NCBI GenBank assembly: GCA_934371475.1
Contig: CAKRNX010000002.1
Location: 1 to 61,247 of the forward strand
Direction of reading: 5' to 3'
DNA from: an uncultured Lachnospiraceae bacterium
Lineage (GTDB): Bacteria; Bacillota; Clostridia; Lachnospirales; Lachnospiraceae
DNA length: 61,247 bases
Positions 15,873 to 24,048 of the stretch are shown in pieces. The translations under genes were made by a program, and so were the position numbers. Position 1 is the first letter of the stretch, and each line of letters opens with the position of its first letter. A model generated the notes under the pieces. That model saw only the letters and a program-made list of their open reading frames with translations, did not search any database and was not told where the DNA came from.

Positions 15873-15886
15873 ATCTCTGTTATAAT
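15859..15886 (+). promoter_or_regulatory. Promoter of the HD-domain gene
   Basis: TTGTCT (15859-15864), a 16-bp spacer and a perfect TATAAT (15881-15886). It overlaps the end of pabC and would start transcription about 25 bases before the HD gene. Confidence 0.7.
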
Positions 15887-15917
15887 AGGAACCGAAACTT
15901 ATGAGGAGTTGAAATGT

Positions 15918-16406
15918 ATGGTTCCCTACGAAACACAGATTGCCGAACAGGTTCGCATCCTGGAAGAGACCGGGCAGCTGGCTCTGACAAAACAATATAT
16001 ACAGCACGGTACCGTTTCTGTCTATGAACACTGTCTGGCCGTGGCCGCGTGCAGCTGCCATCTGGCAGAACGTTTTCATATTCCCGTTGATTATCCAGCT
16101 ATGATCCGGGGCGCGTTGCTCCACGATTATTTTCTCTATGACTGGCATATTCCATCCAACGGCCACCGTCTCCACGGTTTTTCCCATGCCTCCACGGCAG
16201 CCCGGAACGCCCTGCGAGATTACCATATCACCCCTCTGGAAAAGGATATCATCATTCATCATATGTTTCCGCTGAATATCATTCCGCCCAAAAGCCCTGA
16301 AGCCTGGATCGTCTGCATGGCAGACAAAATCTGCGCGGGAAAAGAAACCTGGGATGGTATCACCGGACTTTTTTCCCGTTCAAGGAGGGATGATCATGAC
16401 GCCTGA
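15918..16406 (+). CDS. HD-domain protein (predicted phosphohydrolase)
   Basis: A 162-residue single-domain HD protein. The metal-binding residues are visible: His38 in VYEHCLAVA, His69-Asp70 in GALLHDYFLYDW, and a later HG..HA pattern (RLHGFSHASTAA) with Asp in MADKIC. Close relatives in Clostridia are annotated as HD-domain phosphohydrolases acting on nucleotides; the true substrate is unknown. The ATG at 15918 is spaced nine bases from GAGGAG; a TTG at 15909 is too close to it. The next gene begins 11 bases before this gene's stop, so the two are translationally coupled. Confidence 0.85.
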   Translation: MVPYETQIAEQVRILEETGQLALTKQYIQHGTVSVYEHCLAVAACSCHLAERFHIPVDYPAMIRGALLHDYFLYDWHIPSNGHRLHGFSHASTAARNALRDYHITPLEKDIIIHHMFPLNIIPPKSPEAWIVCMADKICAGKETWDGITGLFSRSRRDDHDA

Positions 16407-17097
16407 TCTTATTATTCTGAGCTTTTTTATCTACAGCTTCTGCGGATGGTTCTTTGAATCCACCGTCTGCTCCCTGTACAATGAGGGCTGCTGCATCAAC
16501 CGCGGCTTTTTCATGGGGCCTGTCTGTCCGATTTACGGCGCAGGCGCTCTTGGCAGCTACCTGCTGCTGGGATCGATTGAACATCCACTGCTGTACTTCC
16601 TGATTTCCATGTGTTTAAGCTGCGCTGTGGAATATCTGACTGCCTGGGCTATGGAAAAACGCTTTCATGCCAGATGGTGGGACTACAGCGATCTGCCGTT
16701 TCAACTTCACGGACGGATCTGTCTCTACGGAGCGCTGCTCTTTGGCATCTCCTGCTGTATTGTCCGCTTTCTTTCCCAGCCTCTGCTGCTGTACGTGGCT
16801 CATTTCTGTCCGCCTACATTCCGCTACGCGCTGGCAGCGGCCTCCATCCTGCTGATGATGGCAGACGCTTCCATCACCATCGCCGGGCGTGAGCATATGA
16901 GCGGCCGACTTGGCAGTATACACGAAATTTTTGTTTGTCAGGACAGCTATATTTCTATGGATGAACCTGCCTTTCACGAGACATTTCATTCCGATGAATA
17001 TCTGCACAACGAACAATCCCCGAATAATGAAGATGACACCAAACGTCCAGGCCTGCGGGAACGGCTGCTGCACAGATATCATTCCCATCATTCATAA
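16396..17097 (+). CDS. PF06541-family membrane protein (putative ABC-transporter type IV)
   Basis: A 233-residue protein with about six TM segments and a charged C-terminal tail of about 60 residues. The N-terminal signature FFIYSFCGWFFESTVCSLY followed by FFMGPVCPIYGAGAL and the later YLTAWAMEKRFHARWWDY are diagnostic of PF06541, an abundant Clostridia family of unknown function whose Pfam name (ABC-transporter type IV) rests on weak similarity. The ATG at 16396 follows AAGGAGGGATGATC. It overlaps the HD gene by 11 bases and ends the unit. A degenerate R1 repeat fills the gap after it. Confidence 0.8.
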   Translation: MTPDLIILSFFIYSFCGWFFESTVCSLYNEGCCINRGFFMGPVCPIYGAGALGSYLLLGSIEHPLLYFLISMCLSCAVEYLTAWAMEKRFHARWWDYSDLPFQLHGRICLYGALLFGISCCIVRFLSQPLLLYVAHFCPPTFRYALAAASILLMMADASITIAGREHMSGRLGSIHEIFVCQDSYISMDEPAFHETFHSDEYLHNEQSPNNEDDTKRPGLRERLLHRYHSHHS

Positions 17098-17111
17098 AAA
17101 GCACGGACAAA

Positions 17112-17170
17112 CTTTCAAGAATGCCAACGCATTCTTGCTGCGAAGCGGGAGTCATCTCACCTCTGATATA
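17112..17170. repeat. Intergenic repeat R1 fragment
   Basis: TTTCAAGAATGCCAACGCAT followed by TCTTGCTGCGAAGCGGGAGT and CATCTCACCTCTGATAT. It combines both recognisable halves of R1, in inverted orientation relative to 41611-41782. Confidence 0.65.
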
Positions 17171-17308
17171 AACAGTACACCTCACGCAAAACCGGGAGCA
17201 GATCAAGCACGCAGACGAACATTTTTTGTTCGCTCCGGCACTTATCTGTCTCCCGATTTTGTGTTTCTATATTTTTATTTCTGTCTTTCTGTTTCTATAC
17301 TTTTATTC

Positions 17309-17794
17309 CTATACTTCTATCTCTATCCTGCGCCCCGTATGCTGATAACAGTAATACCGCACTCCGGCACGATCCAGCATCCGCTTGGATGCGATCACGG
17401 ACGGTGTGGACTGATATTTGTCCTGTGCATAGATAATCGTCTTGATCCCTGACTGAATAATCGCCTTGGCGCATTCATTGCAGGGGAACAGGGACACATA
17501 GATCTTGGCCCCTTCCAGGCTGCCTCCCCGGTAATTGAGAATCGCATTCAGCTCGCTGTGTACTGTATACAGGTACTTCGTCTCCAGCTCACTGCCCTCT
17601 CTGTCCCAGGGAAATTCATCGTCTGAGCATCCCATAGGAAAACCGTTGTATCCCATGGACAGAATTTTGTTGTCCTCGCTTACGATACATGCGCCTACCT
17701 GGGTGTTGGGATCCTTGGAACGCATACCGGACAGCTTGGCCACGCCCATAAAATACTCATCCCAGGAAATATAATCTTCCCGTTTTCCGCTCAT
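17309..17794 (-). CDS. Deoxycytidylate (dCMP) deaminase, ComEB-like
   Basis: Deaminates dCMP to dUMP, feeding thymidylate synthesis. 161 residues. The zinc site is complete: His79-x-Glu81 (TVHSELNAIL) and Cys105-x-x-Cys108 (PCNECAK). The substrate-binding NTQVGACIV and GYNGFPMGC segments match dCMP deaminases rather than cytidine deaminase or TadA. The ATG at 17794 follows AGGAGGCAAAG; the upstream in-frame stretch overlaps upp and is rejected. Last gene of the tsaC / pseudo-phosphatase / upp operon, 13 bases after upp, so two pyrimidine genes lie side by side. Confidence 0.92.
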   Translation of the reverse strand: MSGKREDYISWDEYFMGVAKLSGMRSKDPNTQVGACIVSEDNKILSMGYNGFPMGCSDDEFPWDREGSELETKYLYTVHSELNAILNYRGGSLEGAKIYVSLFPCNECAKAIIQSGIKTIIYAQDKYQSTPSVIASKRMLDRAGVRYYCYQHTGRRIEIEV

Positions 17795-17807
17795 CTTTGC
17801 CTCCTGA

Positions 17808-18437
17808 CTATTTTGTACCGAAAATACGGTCTCCGGCATCGCCCAGGCCCGGAACAATGTAACCGTGATCATTGAGCTTCTCATCCAGAGCTGCGATGTA
17901 GATGTCCACATCCGGATGCATCTCCTGCATATGCTTTACGCCCTCCGGAGCAGCGATGATGCACATGAAGCGGATGTGCTTGCAGCCTTTATCCTTCAGC
18001 ATCTGAATTGCAGCGACAGAAGATCCGCCGGTCGCCAGCATCGGATCTACCACAAACACTTCTCTGTCATCACAGTCAGCCGGCAGCTTACAATAATATT
18101 CTACGGGTTTTAAAGTCTCCGGATCACGGTACAGACCGATATGTCCTACTTTTGCAGCCGGTATCATAGCCAACATACCATCTACCATTCCCAGACCGGC
18201 ACGCAGGATCGGAACAACCGCCAGTTTCTTTCCGCTCAGCTCCTTTACTGTTGTGCTGCAGATAGGGGTCTCGATATCTACATCCACCAGTTTCAGATCT
18301 CTTGTAGCCTCGTAGCACATCAGCATTGCAATCTCACTGATGATGGCCCGGAAATCTTTGGAACCTACTTCCTTTCTGCGGATCACTCCCACCTTGTGCT
18401 GAATCAGCGGATGATCAAGTACGGTTACTTTTGACAT
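17808..18437 (-). CDS. upp: Uracil phosphoribosyltransferase
   Basis: Salvages uracil with PRPP to UMP. 209 residues, the standard bacterial length. Seen: the N-terminal [27 protein letters not shown] and the PRPP loop [12 protein letters not shown] (129-140), plus the C-terminal PGLGDAGDR uracil-binding segment. The ATG at 18437 follows AAGGAGGAAAAACAA. It lies 13 bases after the upstream phosphatase-like gene and is followed closely by the dCMP deaminase gene. Confidence 0.97.
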   Translation of the reverse strand: MSKVTVLDHPLIQHKVGVIRRKEVGSKDFRAIISEIAMLMCYEATRDLKLVDVDIETPICSTTVKELSGKKLAVVPILRAGLGMVDGMLAMIPAAKVGHIGLYRDPETLKPVEYYCKLPADCDDREVFVVDPMLATGGSSVAAIQMLKDKGCKHIRFMCIIAAPEGVKHMQEMHPDVDIYIAALDEKLNDHGYIVPGLGDAGDRIFGTK

Positions 18438-18450
18438 TTGTTTTTCCTCC

Positions 18451-18918
18451 TTATTTGTCTGCCAGCAGCTCTTCCTCATTCAGGACAACCACCAACCTGG
18501 TAATCAGATCACGCAGATGTTCAAAACACTGTCCGTAATCTGACAGGGCTCCTCCATAGGGATCCCTCACTTCATCATTTATTTTAATGTACCCCGCTAG
18601 GGTATATACATTTTTCACATTTTCATAATCCGTCAGGATTTTCTCCTTCTGCGTCGAGTCCATGGTCAGGATCAGAGTCCGCTCATTGAAATCTTCCTTT
18701 CCCAGTGGTTCACTGGTATGTTCTTTCATACTCAGCCCGTTGCTGACCAGCACCGCCTCTGCCTTGGGATTGATCGGCTCAGGAAAAAGCACTACCAGCC
18801 CTTTGGATTCGATGATGATATCCTCCAGCAGATACCGGCTCTGCAGTATCGCCTCTGCCATGGGGCTTGTAGAAGTGTCGCTTCCGCTGACGAATATAAG
18901 CTTGTCATATTTCTTCAA
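18451..18918 (-). CDS. Low-molecular-weight phosphatase homologue lacking catalytic residues
   Basis: A 155-residue protein with the low-molecular-weight protein phosphatase fold. It sits next to tsaC/sua5, as the protein-arginine phosphatase ywlE does in Bacillus. The family P-loop [16 protein letters not shown] is here [16 protein letters not shown]: the nucleophilic Cys is Ser11 and the phosphate-binding Arg is Thr17. The general-acid Asp (Asp119 in VRDPYGG) and the rest of the fold are kept. The gene is intact and inside a tight operon, so it is under selection, yet it should not catalyse cysteine-dependent phosphate transfer. It may bind phosphoproteins or have another activity. The conserved remainder makes a sequencing error unlikely, since two separate motif residues are changed. 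Confidence 0.85.
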   Translation of the reverse strand: MKKYDKLIFVSGSDTSTSPMAEAILQSRYLLEDIIIESKGLVVLFPEPINPKAEAVLVSNGLSMKEHTSEPLGKEDFNERTLILTMDSTQKEKILTDYENVKNVYTLAGYIKINDEVRDPYGGALSDYGQCFEHLRDLITRLVVVLNEEELLADK

Positions 18919-18944
18919 GTACCCTGCTCCTCCTTCTTGCGCCG

Positions 18945-19994
18945 TTACACATAAATCACCTGATGACCCGCCGCCTTGATCAGGCGGTTCATGATCGCCT
19001 GCCCCATCTGCGGTGTCTCAAAAGCCTCCGAATAGATCCGGGTCACGCCCAGTTCATCGAACTCCCGCAGAATACTGTACAGATGCATGGCAATCGTAAT
19101 GTCCTCCGACCGGGTGCCCGCAGACTTCACAATACCCAGAGGATAAGATGTGGCCGTCTCATCTGTGGCAATAATGCCCGCGCAGCCGCCTGCCTGTTTT
19201 TCCTGTGCTGCCAGCTCATTAATCTTTGCTACCACCGCATCAGTCTTTCCCTCCACAATGGTAAGGCTGGCCTTGGGCGCATAATGACGGTACTTCATCC
19301 CGGGCGCTTTGGGGCGCAGATTGGGATCATCCTTGATCAGTGCCTGATCCAGCTCCACCGGCCGGTTCAGCACGTTCCTCAGCATCTCCTGATTAATATA
19401 TCCCGGACGCAGGATCACCGGCTCTCGATCTGTCAGATCCACAATCGTGGACTCCAGGCCGATCCCTACCGGTCCTCCGTCAATAATCATATCAATCCTG
19501 CCATTTAAATCGTCTGCCACATGCTCTGCCCTGGTGGGACTGGGACGTCCGGAAGTGTTGGCACTGGGAGCCGCAATATAACCGCCTCCTGCACGGATCA
19601 TCTCCAGGGCAAGCGGATGATTGGGCATCCGGACTGCTACGGTATCCAGCCCTCCGGTTGTCCCATAAGGTACCAGATCTGTCTTATTGAAAATCATGGT
19701 CAGCGGACCCGGCCAGAATGCCTCCGCCAGTTTCCTTGCCTCGTTCGGGATCTCCTTCACGATCCGGTTCAGCGCGGAAAACTCTGCAATATGCACGATC
19801 AGCGGATTATCTGACGGTCTTCCTTTGGCTGCATAAATCTTGGCGGAAGCCTCCTCATCCAGAGCATTCGCTCCCAGCCCGTATACTGTCTCGGTAGGAA
19901 ATGCCACAAGTCCGCCTCCCTTAAGGATCTCACCGGCTCTGGCCATCCCGGCCTTATCCGCTCCCCGGGTCATATCCACCATGATTGTCTCCAT
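18945..19994 (-). CDS. L-threonylcarbamoyladenylate synthase (Sua5/YwlC type)
   Basis: Makes threonylcarbamoyl-AMP from threonine, bicarbonate and ATP for the universal t6A modification of tRNA. 349 residues: YrdC/TsaC domain at about 1-210 (FPTETVYGLGANA, KGRPSDNPLIVHI, SANTSGRPSPTR) and the C-terminal Sua5 domain at about 220-349, joined by the typical PGMKYRHYAP linker. The ATG at 19994 follows AAAGGAAG; a TTG three codons upstream is possible. It is the first gene of a four-gene operon with a TATAAT promoter at 20036-20064. Confidence 0.94.
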   Translation of the reverse strand: METIMVDMTRGADKAGMARAGEILKGGGLVAFPTETVYGLGANALDEEASAKIYAAKGRPSDNPLIVHIAEFSALNRIVKEIPNEARKLAEAFWPGPLTMIFNKTDLVPYGTTGGLDTVAVRMPNHPLALEMIRAGGGYIAAPSANTSGRPSPTRAEHVADDLNGRIDMIIDGGPVGIGLESTIVDLTDREPVILRPGYINQEMLRNVLNRPVELDQALIKDDPNLRPKAPGMKYRHYAPKASLTIVEGKTDAVVAKINELAAQEKQAGGCAGIIATDETATSYPLGIVKSAGTRSEDITIAMHLYSILREFDELGVTRIYSEAFETPQMGQAIMNRLIKAAGHQVIYV

Positions 19995-20035
19995 CTTGCC
20001 CAACTTCCTTTCTGTTTATCCGTCATGTTTTGTCT

Positions 20036-20064
20036 ATTATAACACTTCATGCCCCCGTTGGGAA
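20036..20064 (-). promoter_or_regulatory. Promoter of the sua5-upp operon
   Basis: On the minus strand TTCCCA (20059-20064), 17-bp spacer and TATAAT (20036-20041). The -35 box matches 4 of 6 consensus bases, the -10 box all 6. Confidence 0.6.
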
Positions 20065-20087
20065 TCTTTTTTTGTACCGCGAAATTT

Positions 20088-20117
20088 TTTCCATTTCACA
20101 GATTTCTATGGTATACT
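20088..20117 (+). promoter_or_regulatory. Promoter of the S1-domain gene
   Basis: Extended -10 element TGGTATACT (TATACT at 20112-20117) with a weak TTTCCA 18 bp upstream. It lies about 35 bases before the start codon and is divergent from the sua5 promoter. Confidence 0.55.
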
Positions 20118-20152
20118 GATGGCAGGAAATACAGATAACGGAGGATAAGATT

Positions 20153-21121
20153 ATGGAAGAAACAAAGACAATGGAACCAGTTGAGGAAACCGCTGCTCCT
20201 GTGGCAGAAGAGACCCATGAAGAAACCATGGCAGACTACGCCGAGGAGCTGGAAGCTTCCTTCAAGCGCATCAATGAGGGGGACATTCTGACCGGAACTG
20301 TCATCGGTATTTCAGAGTCCGATATCACCCTGGATTTCGGATATTACACCGATGGGCTGATCCGCCTTGAGGACGCCAGCGACGATCCCTCTTTCTCCAT
20401 CAAGGATCACATTCAGCTCGGCCAGACACTCTCTGCCACTGTGATCCGCAGAGATGACGGAGCCGGACATATCCTGCTCTCCATGAAAGAAGCGGCTGCC
20501 GTGCTGGCCTGGGATCGCTTAAAAGAACTGCAGGAGAGTCAGCAGAATGTCACTGTTAAAATTTCCGGTGTGACAAAAGGCGGCGCAATCGCTTACCTTG
20601 AAGGCATCCGTGGATTTATTCCTGCTTCCAAACTGGCTCTGGACTATGTGGAAGAAGATGATCTGCCGAACTGGCTCAATCGCTCCATTGAAGTAAGAGT
20701 CATCACCGCCGATGAGGAAGAACAGCGTCTTGTCATGTCCGCACGCGAGATCCTGCGCGAAGCCGCTGAAGAAGAGCGTGCAAAGAAAGTCTCCAACGTG
20801 GCAGTCGGACTTGTAACCGAAGGCACCGTAGAGACGATCAAACCTTACGGCGCATTTATCAACCTGGGCAACGGACTGTCCGGTCTGGTTCATGTATCCC
20901 AGATCTCACAGCAGCGCATCAAACATCCTTCTGTTGTCCTCAAAGAAGGCCAGAAAGTAAAAGTAAAAGTCATCGATGTAAAAGACGGCAAGCTGAGCCT
21001 GAGCATGAAAGCTCTGGAAGAAGTGGCCGCAACTGAGATTAAGGAAGAAACCTTTGAGCTGCCGGAAGCAGAAGCAGCCACCACTACACTGGGATCTCTG
21101 TTCGCCAAACTGAAACTCTGA
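20153..21121 (+). CDS. S1 RNA-binding domain protein (ribosomal protein S1-like)
   Basis: A 322-residue cytoplasmic protein: a Glu/Thr-rich acidic N-terminus (1-35), then three S1 domains at about 42-112, 128-200 and 217-290. The last is the most canonical (GTVETIKPYGAFINLGNGLS, GLVHVSQIS, KVKVKVIDVKDGKLSLSMK). An acidic tail follows. Compared with E. coli S1 (six repeats) it is short, as is usual for Clostridia, where such proteins are often annotated as S1 or as 30S S1-like. It is not the IspH-S1 fusion found in many relatives. The start follows CGGAGGATAAGATT, and the gene is monocistronic with an intrinsic terminator downstream. Confidence 0.9.
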   Translation: MEETKTMEPVEETAAPVAEETHEETMADYAEELEASFKRINEGDILTGTVIGISESDITLDFGYYTDGLIRLEDASDDPSFSIKDHIQLGQTLSATVIRRDDGAGHILLSMKEAAAVLAWDRLKELQESQQNVTVKISGVTKGGAIAYLEGIRGFIPASKLALDYVEEDDLPNWLNRSIEVRVITADEEEQRLVMSAREILREAAEEERAKKVSNVAVGLVTEGTVETIKPYGAFINLGNGLSGLVHVSQISQQRIKHPSVVLKEGQKVKVKVIDVKDGKLSLSMKALEEVAATEIKEETFELPEAEAATTTLGSLFAKLKL

Positions 21122-21134
21122 TTCAGGTTGCACA

Positions 21135-21190
21135 ATTCAGGAATGCATTTGCATGACATATTTCTACTATGCACCTCTGCATCTGCACTA
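21135..21190. repeat. Intergenic repeat R1 fragment
   Basis: ATTCAGGAATGCATTTGCAT followed by GACATATTTCTACTATGCAC and CTCTGCATC is a close relative of 31554-31609 and 33419-33470. Confidence 0.7.
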
Positions 21191-21198
21191 CAGTTTCT

Positions 21199-21246
21199 AA
21201 AAAGGCGTCATGCAGGATTTTTGTTCCCTGTATGACACCTTTTTTA
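21199..21246 (+). terminator. Terminator of the S1-domain gene
   Basis: AAAAAGGCGTCATGCAGG pairs with CCTGTATGACACCTTTTTT around a short T-rich loop. Stable stem, T run on the 3' side. Confidence 0.8.
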
Positions 21247-21279
21247 CAATTATATCTTTATCAAAATCTGAGGTCCTTT

Positions 21280-21822
21280 ATGCTAAGAAGAAAATATTCC
21301 CGTGATTACAAAATGCGCACTATGATCGGACCCGACGGCCGCCCGCGCAAGGTAGCTGATTATATCGGGACAGAATACCGTTTCTGTCTCCCTGAAGATG
21401 TGCGCCGTCCTGCTGCCAGACGGCTGTTCGGTGCCGGACTCCTGGGCTGTGTGGTTTATCTGCTGCCCATCAGCACCGTAAACCAGCTCTCTTCCGTTAC
21501 TTCCAGCCTGATCCTTCATCTGTGCTGTGCATTTCCGCTTGGCTTTCTGCTCTGGTGCCTGTTCCAGTCCGCGTTTGCCAAAGAACCGCTGACACGCGAA
21601 ACGGCAGATAAACTCACATTCCGTTATCTGCCGTCTGCCTGCATCTGCGCCCTTCTGTCCGCAGCTTCTTTTGTTTCAGATATATGCTGGCTGTGTTCCC
21701 CGTCCGGTTCCGCCGCCGGAGCTTTTGACATCATCTTTGCTGTATGCGATGCCTGCCTGTGTCTCCTCGGATGTGCTGCCGTTTTCTTCCGGAAATATGC
21801 CCAAACAGAAAAAATTAAATAA
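21280..21822 (+). CDS. Unrecognised membrane protein
   Basis: A 180-residue protein I do not recognise. The N-terminal 45 residues are basic and hydrophilic (MLRRKYSRDYKMRTMIGPDG), and four hydrophobic segments follow at about 52-70, 75-97, 120-143 and 150-170, ending in a charged tail. Cys is frequent in the membrane part. The ATG at 21280 follows TGAGGTCCTTT; an in-frame ATG at 21169 is inside the R1 repeat and before the terminator, so it is rejected. No partner gene is apparent: the S1 gene upstream is separated by a terminator and the next gene is convergent. The coding prediction rests on length, start signal and hydrophobic pattern. Confidence 0.6.
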   Translation: MLRRKYSRDYKMRTMIGPDGRPRKVADYIGTEYRFCLPEDVRRPAARRLFGAGLLGCVVYLLPISTVNQLSSVTSSLILHLCCAFPLGFLLWCLFQSAFAKEPLTRETADKLTFRYLPSACICALLSAASFVSDICWLCSPSGSAAGAFDIIFAVCDACLCLLGCAAVFFRKYAQTEKIK

Positions 21823-21873
21823 CCGGCATTTTCCCATCCTCTCCTGCGTACCTACTCAATCTGGCCGGAAACC

Positions 21874-21925
21874 CTATCAGATGCATGACACGCACCTCGC
21901 AAAGACCGGGGCATTCTTAAATTGA
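21874..21925. repeat. Intergenic repeat R1 fragment
   Basis: TATCAGATGCATGACACGCA followed by CCTCGCAAAGACCGGGGCAT and TCTTAAATTG parallels the copy at 14998-15046 in the same orientation. Confidence 0.6.
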
Positions 21926-21931
21926 TATCTT

Positions 21932-22312
21932 TTACAGCTTCTGATTGAACTCTACCTTCTCGTGATTCGGGCCGAGAATGGTAAAATATCTCACGCCGTT
22001 GGCATAAACCGAAAGATCGCAGATTTTCCCCTCCAGCGGCTCATATCCCAGAGAGCGGGCATACTCCAGCGCTTTCTCGATATCTGATACATCAATCGCG
22101 ATATGATCCACGCCGCCATTACACTGTGCGACCTCATCCATGTGATAAGTCTCAATCACACAGGTTCCGCACTTTAAAAACGTCGGAGAGCCGCTCGCAT
22201 CCGCCCAGTCAGTCTCAAATCCGAACTGACTGTAAAACTCCACTGTTTTCTTTACATCCCTTGTGGGGACCCCGATGTGCTGCAGTCCCAGAAAAATTCC
22301 TTTCATCTCCAT
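21932..22312 (-). CDS. VOC (glyoxalase/dioxygenase superfamily) protein
   Basis: A 126-residue single vicinal-oxygen-chelate domain built of two beta-alpha-beta-beta-beta units. His in LQHIGVPTRDV, His/Asp in GGVDHIAIDV and the terminal Glu in PNHEKVEFNQ are at metal-ligand positions, so a divalent metal is likely bound. Relatives include glyoxalase I, epimerases and antibiotic-binding proteins; nothing here tells them apart. The start follows GGAGGGTATACT. Transcribed alone from an excellent promoter (22355-22383). Confidence 0.85.
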   Translation of the reverse strand: MEMKGIFLGLQHIGVPTRDVKKTVEFYSQFGFETDWADASGSPTFLKCGTCVIETYHMDEVAQCNGGVDHIAIDVSDIEKALEYARSLGYEPLEGKICDLSVYANGVRYFTILGPNHEKVEFNQKL

Positions 22313-22354
22313 AGTATACCCTCCAATCAGCTTTCGCTTTCATTATGTTATGAC

Positions 22355-22383
22355 ATTATAACATTTAAGTTTTGTCATGTCAA
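22355..22383 (-). promoter_or_regulatory. Consensus promoter of the VOC gene
   Basis: On the minus strand a perfect TTGACA (22378-22383), 17-bp spacer and a perfect TATAAT (22355-22360). Confidence 0.9.
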
Positions 22384-22465
22384 CTGAACCATCTACCAGA
22401 AGAAAAATGTGCTTCGTACAGTATTGCAGAGATGCGGAACCCACAAACCACTGCTTTGACAGCAC

Positions 22466-22498
22466 AAAATACGGGAGACGCCTCTCGACATCTCCCGT
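22466..22498 (-). terminator. Terminator of the ferredoxin gene
   Basis: On the minus strand ACGGGAGA and TCTCCCGT form an 8-bp stem with a 12-base loop, followed by ATTTTGT. It lies 44 bases after the ferredoxin stop codon. Confidence 0.75.
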
Positions 22499-22541
22499 CA
22501 CTACCGTTAAATAATGAAACCTTTTCCCAGCTTACCCTGAA

Positions 22542-22931
22542 TTATTTCTCCTGCACTTCCAGAATACCCATAGGACATGCTTTTGCACAGATACCGCAGG
22601 CAATGCACTTGCTGGTCACCGGAGAGGTCTCAGCTTTTACCATTACCTGCATGGGACAGACTTTCACACACTCGCCGCAGCCGTTGCAAAGCTTCTTGTC
22701 GATCATGTAAACACCCTTTGCGTTCTGTTTGATTGCGCCCTGCGGACAGGTTCTTGCACATTTTCCGCACTGGATGCAGACATTTGTCTTGGGATTTCCG
22801 TCCTTGCCCTCCACGATCTGAATACAGGATTTTGCCGGATCAAATTCTTTATAGAATGCCATGGAACAGGCTTCTACGCAGGCCAGACATGCCATACAGC
22901 TCTTCTTGTCTGTTACTACAAGTTTCTTCAT
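22542..22931 (-). CDS. Polyferredoxin with four [4Fe-4S] motifs
   Basis: A 129-residue electron-transfer protein. Four CxxCxxCxxxC motifs are visible: CMACLACVEAC (12-22), CIQCGKCARTC (52-62), CNGCGECVKVC (82-92) and CIACGICAKAC (109-119), giving 16 ligands for four cubane clusters. The arrangement resembles the HycB/CooF type of electron carrier subunits that partner hydrogenases, CO dehydrogenase or oxidoreductases, but no such enzyme is in the window. The start follows AAGGAGGATAAGACGA, and a consensus promoter and a terminator make it a single-gene unit. The partner enzyme is therefore unknown. Confidence 0.93.
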   Translation of the reverse strand: MKKLVVTDKKSCMACLACVEACSMAFYKEFDPAKSCIQIVEGKDGNPKTNVCIQCGKCARTCPQGAIKQNAKGVYMIDKKLCNGCGECVKVCPMQVMVKAETSPVTSKCIACGICAKACPMGILEVQEK

Positions 22932-22989
22932 TCGTCTTATCCTCCTTAGACATAAAAAATAACTTTTACATCAGCCAAAAGTCACTGTC

Positions 22990-23018
22990 ATTATAACATC
23001 CTGCCACAGGAGCGTCAA
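22990..23018 (-). promoter_or_regulatory. Promoter of the polyferredoxin gene
   Basis: On the minus strand TTGACG (23013-23018), 17-bp spacer and a perfect TATAAT (22990-22995). It separates this gene from the amidase upstream. Confidence 0.85.
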
Positions 23019-23100
23019 CGACAGTCCGATGCCTTCCCCAAGATCCCGTTTGAAAAATGCTTTTCATAAGCTATAAGTTCCAACCTGCGGAAATGGTTCT

Positions 23101-24048
23101 TCAAACGTTCTCCAGGTACTCCAGGATGCCTGCACAGATCGCCTGCGCCACTTTTTCCTGATATTCTGCGGTCTGAATTTTTGCCGCCTCCTCCGGATTG
23201 GAAAGAAACGCACACTCTGCCAGTACCGTCACACTGTCTGAACGCTTCAGAATGTAATAATTGGTGTTTGCCTTGATCTGTCTGGGTCTGACGATTTCCA
23301 GACGTTCGTTCAGCTGCTCCTGAATGCAGGCTGCCAGCACTTTGCCTTTGTCCGAATATTCAAAATAAAATACCTGGGGTCCGCACACCGCCGAGTTTGT
23401 GTAGCTGTTCTGATGAATACTCACTGTCAGAACCGGGGCCGCCTGCGCAATCACCCCGCATCGTCTTTGCATATCCTGTGCCTTTTTATTGGAAACGGTT
23501 TCATCATACAGGCCATTCTCGTCTTCTCTTGTCATAACCACATGAAATCCCCGTTCTTCCAGCTGCCGCCGCAGTTTCTCCGCTATTTTCAGATTAATTT
23601 CCTTCTCTTCCACGCCTCCGACACCCACCATTCCGGGGTCGCTTCCTCCGTGTCCCGCATCCAGCACAATCGTCCGGCCTGCGCCCACCTGTTCCGTTTT
23701 TTCTTCTGCCGCATTATTCTCCTGATTTTCACCGGTGGTCATACCAGCTGCTTTGTCCGTCTCTTCTGCCATGCCGCCTGACAGTTCTTCACCGGCACTC
23801 TCATCCGGTGCGGACGCTGCTCCTTCCATCTCCTGCCTTTGCCCAATTCTCTGCCCGTCATCTGCGAAGTTTTCTCCCGTCATCTCCGTGTGCCATACTT
23901 TCTCTTCGACGGACTCATTTGCCGGAACAGCTCTCTCTGATCCGGAATGCTCCATCCGTTCCAGGCACAGCCCGGGCAGAAAATATGCCAGTATCAGAAT
24001 CAGTACCACCATGCCGGTCTTTAAAATTTTATGCAGACGCTGCTCCAT
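23101..24048 (-). CDS. N-acetylmuramoyl-L-alanine amidase (Amidase_3, CwlD-like)
   Basis: Zinc amidase that cleaves the bond between muramic acid and the stem peptide. 315 residues: a short cytoplasmic tail, one TM or uncleaved signal at about 12-30, a Glu/Gly-rich low-complexity linker at about 35-122, then the catalytic domain at 125-315. Seen: DAGHGG with His133, a zinc-ligand Glu in GVEEKEIN (147-150), SIHQN with His212 and the catalytic Glu278 in LAECAFLSN. In Clostridia CwlD makes muramic lactam in spores; this protein has the same size range but a longer linker, so that role is possible, not shown. No cell-wall-binding repeats are present. Confidence 0.9.
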   Translation of the reverse strand: MEQRLHKILKTGMVVLILILAYFLPGLCLERMEHSGSERAVPANESVEEKVWHTEMTGENFADDGQRIGQRQEMEGAASAPDESAGEELSGGMAEETDKAAGMTTGENQENNAAEEKTEQVGAGRTIVLDAGHGGSDPGMVGVGGVEEKEINLKIAEKLRRQLEERGFHVVMTREDENGLYDETVSNKKAQDMQRRCGVIAQAAPVLTVSIHQNSYTNSAVCGPQVFYFEYSDKGKVLAACIQEQLNERLEIVRPRQIKANTNYYILKRSDSVTVLAECAFLSNPEEAAKIQTAEYQEKVAQAICAGILEYLENV

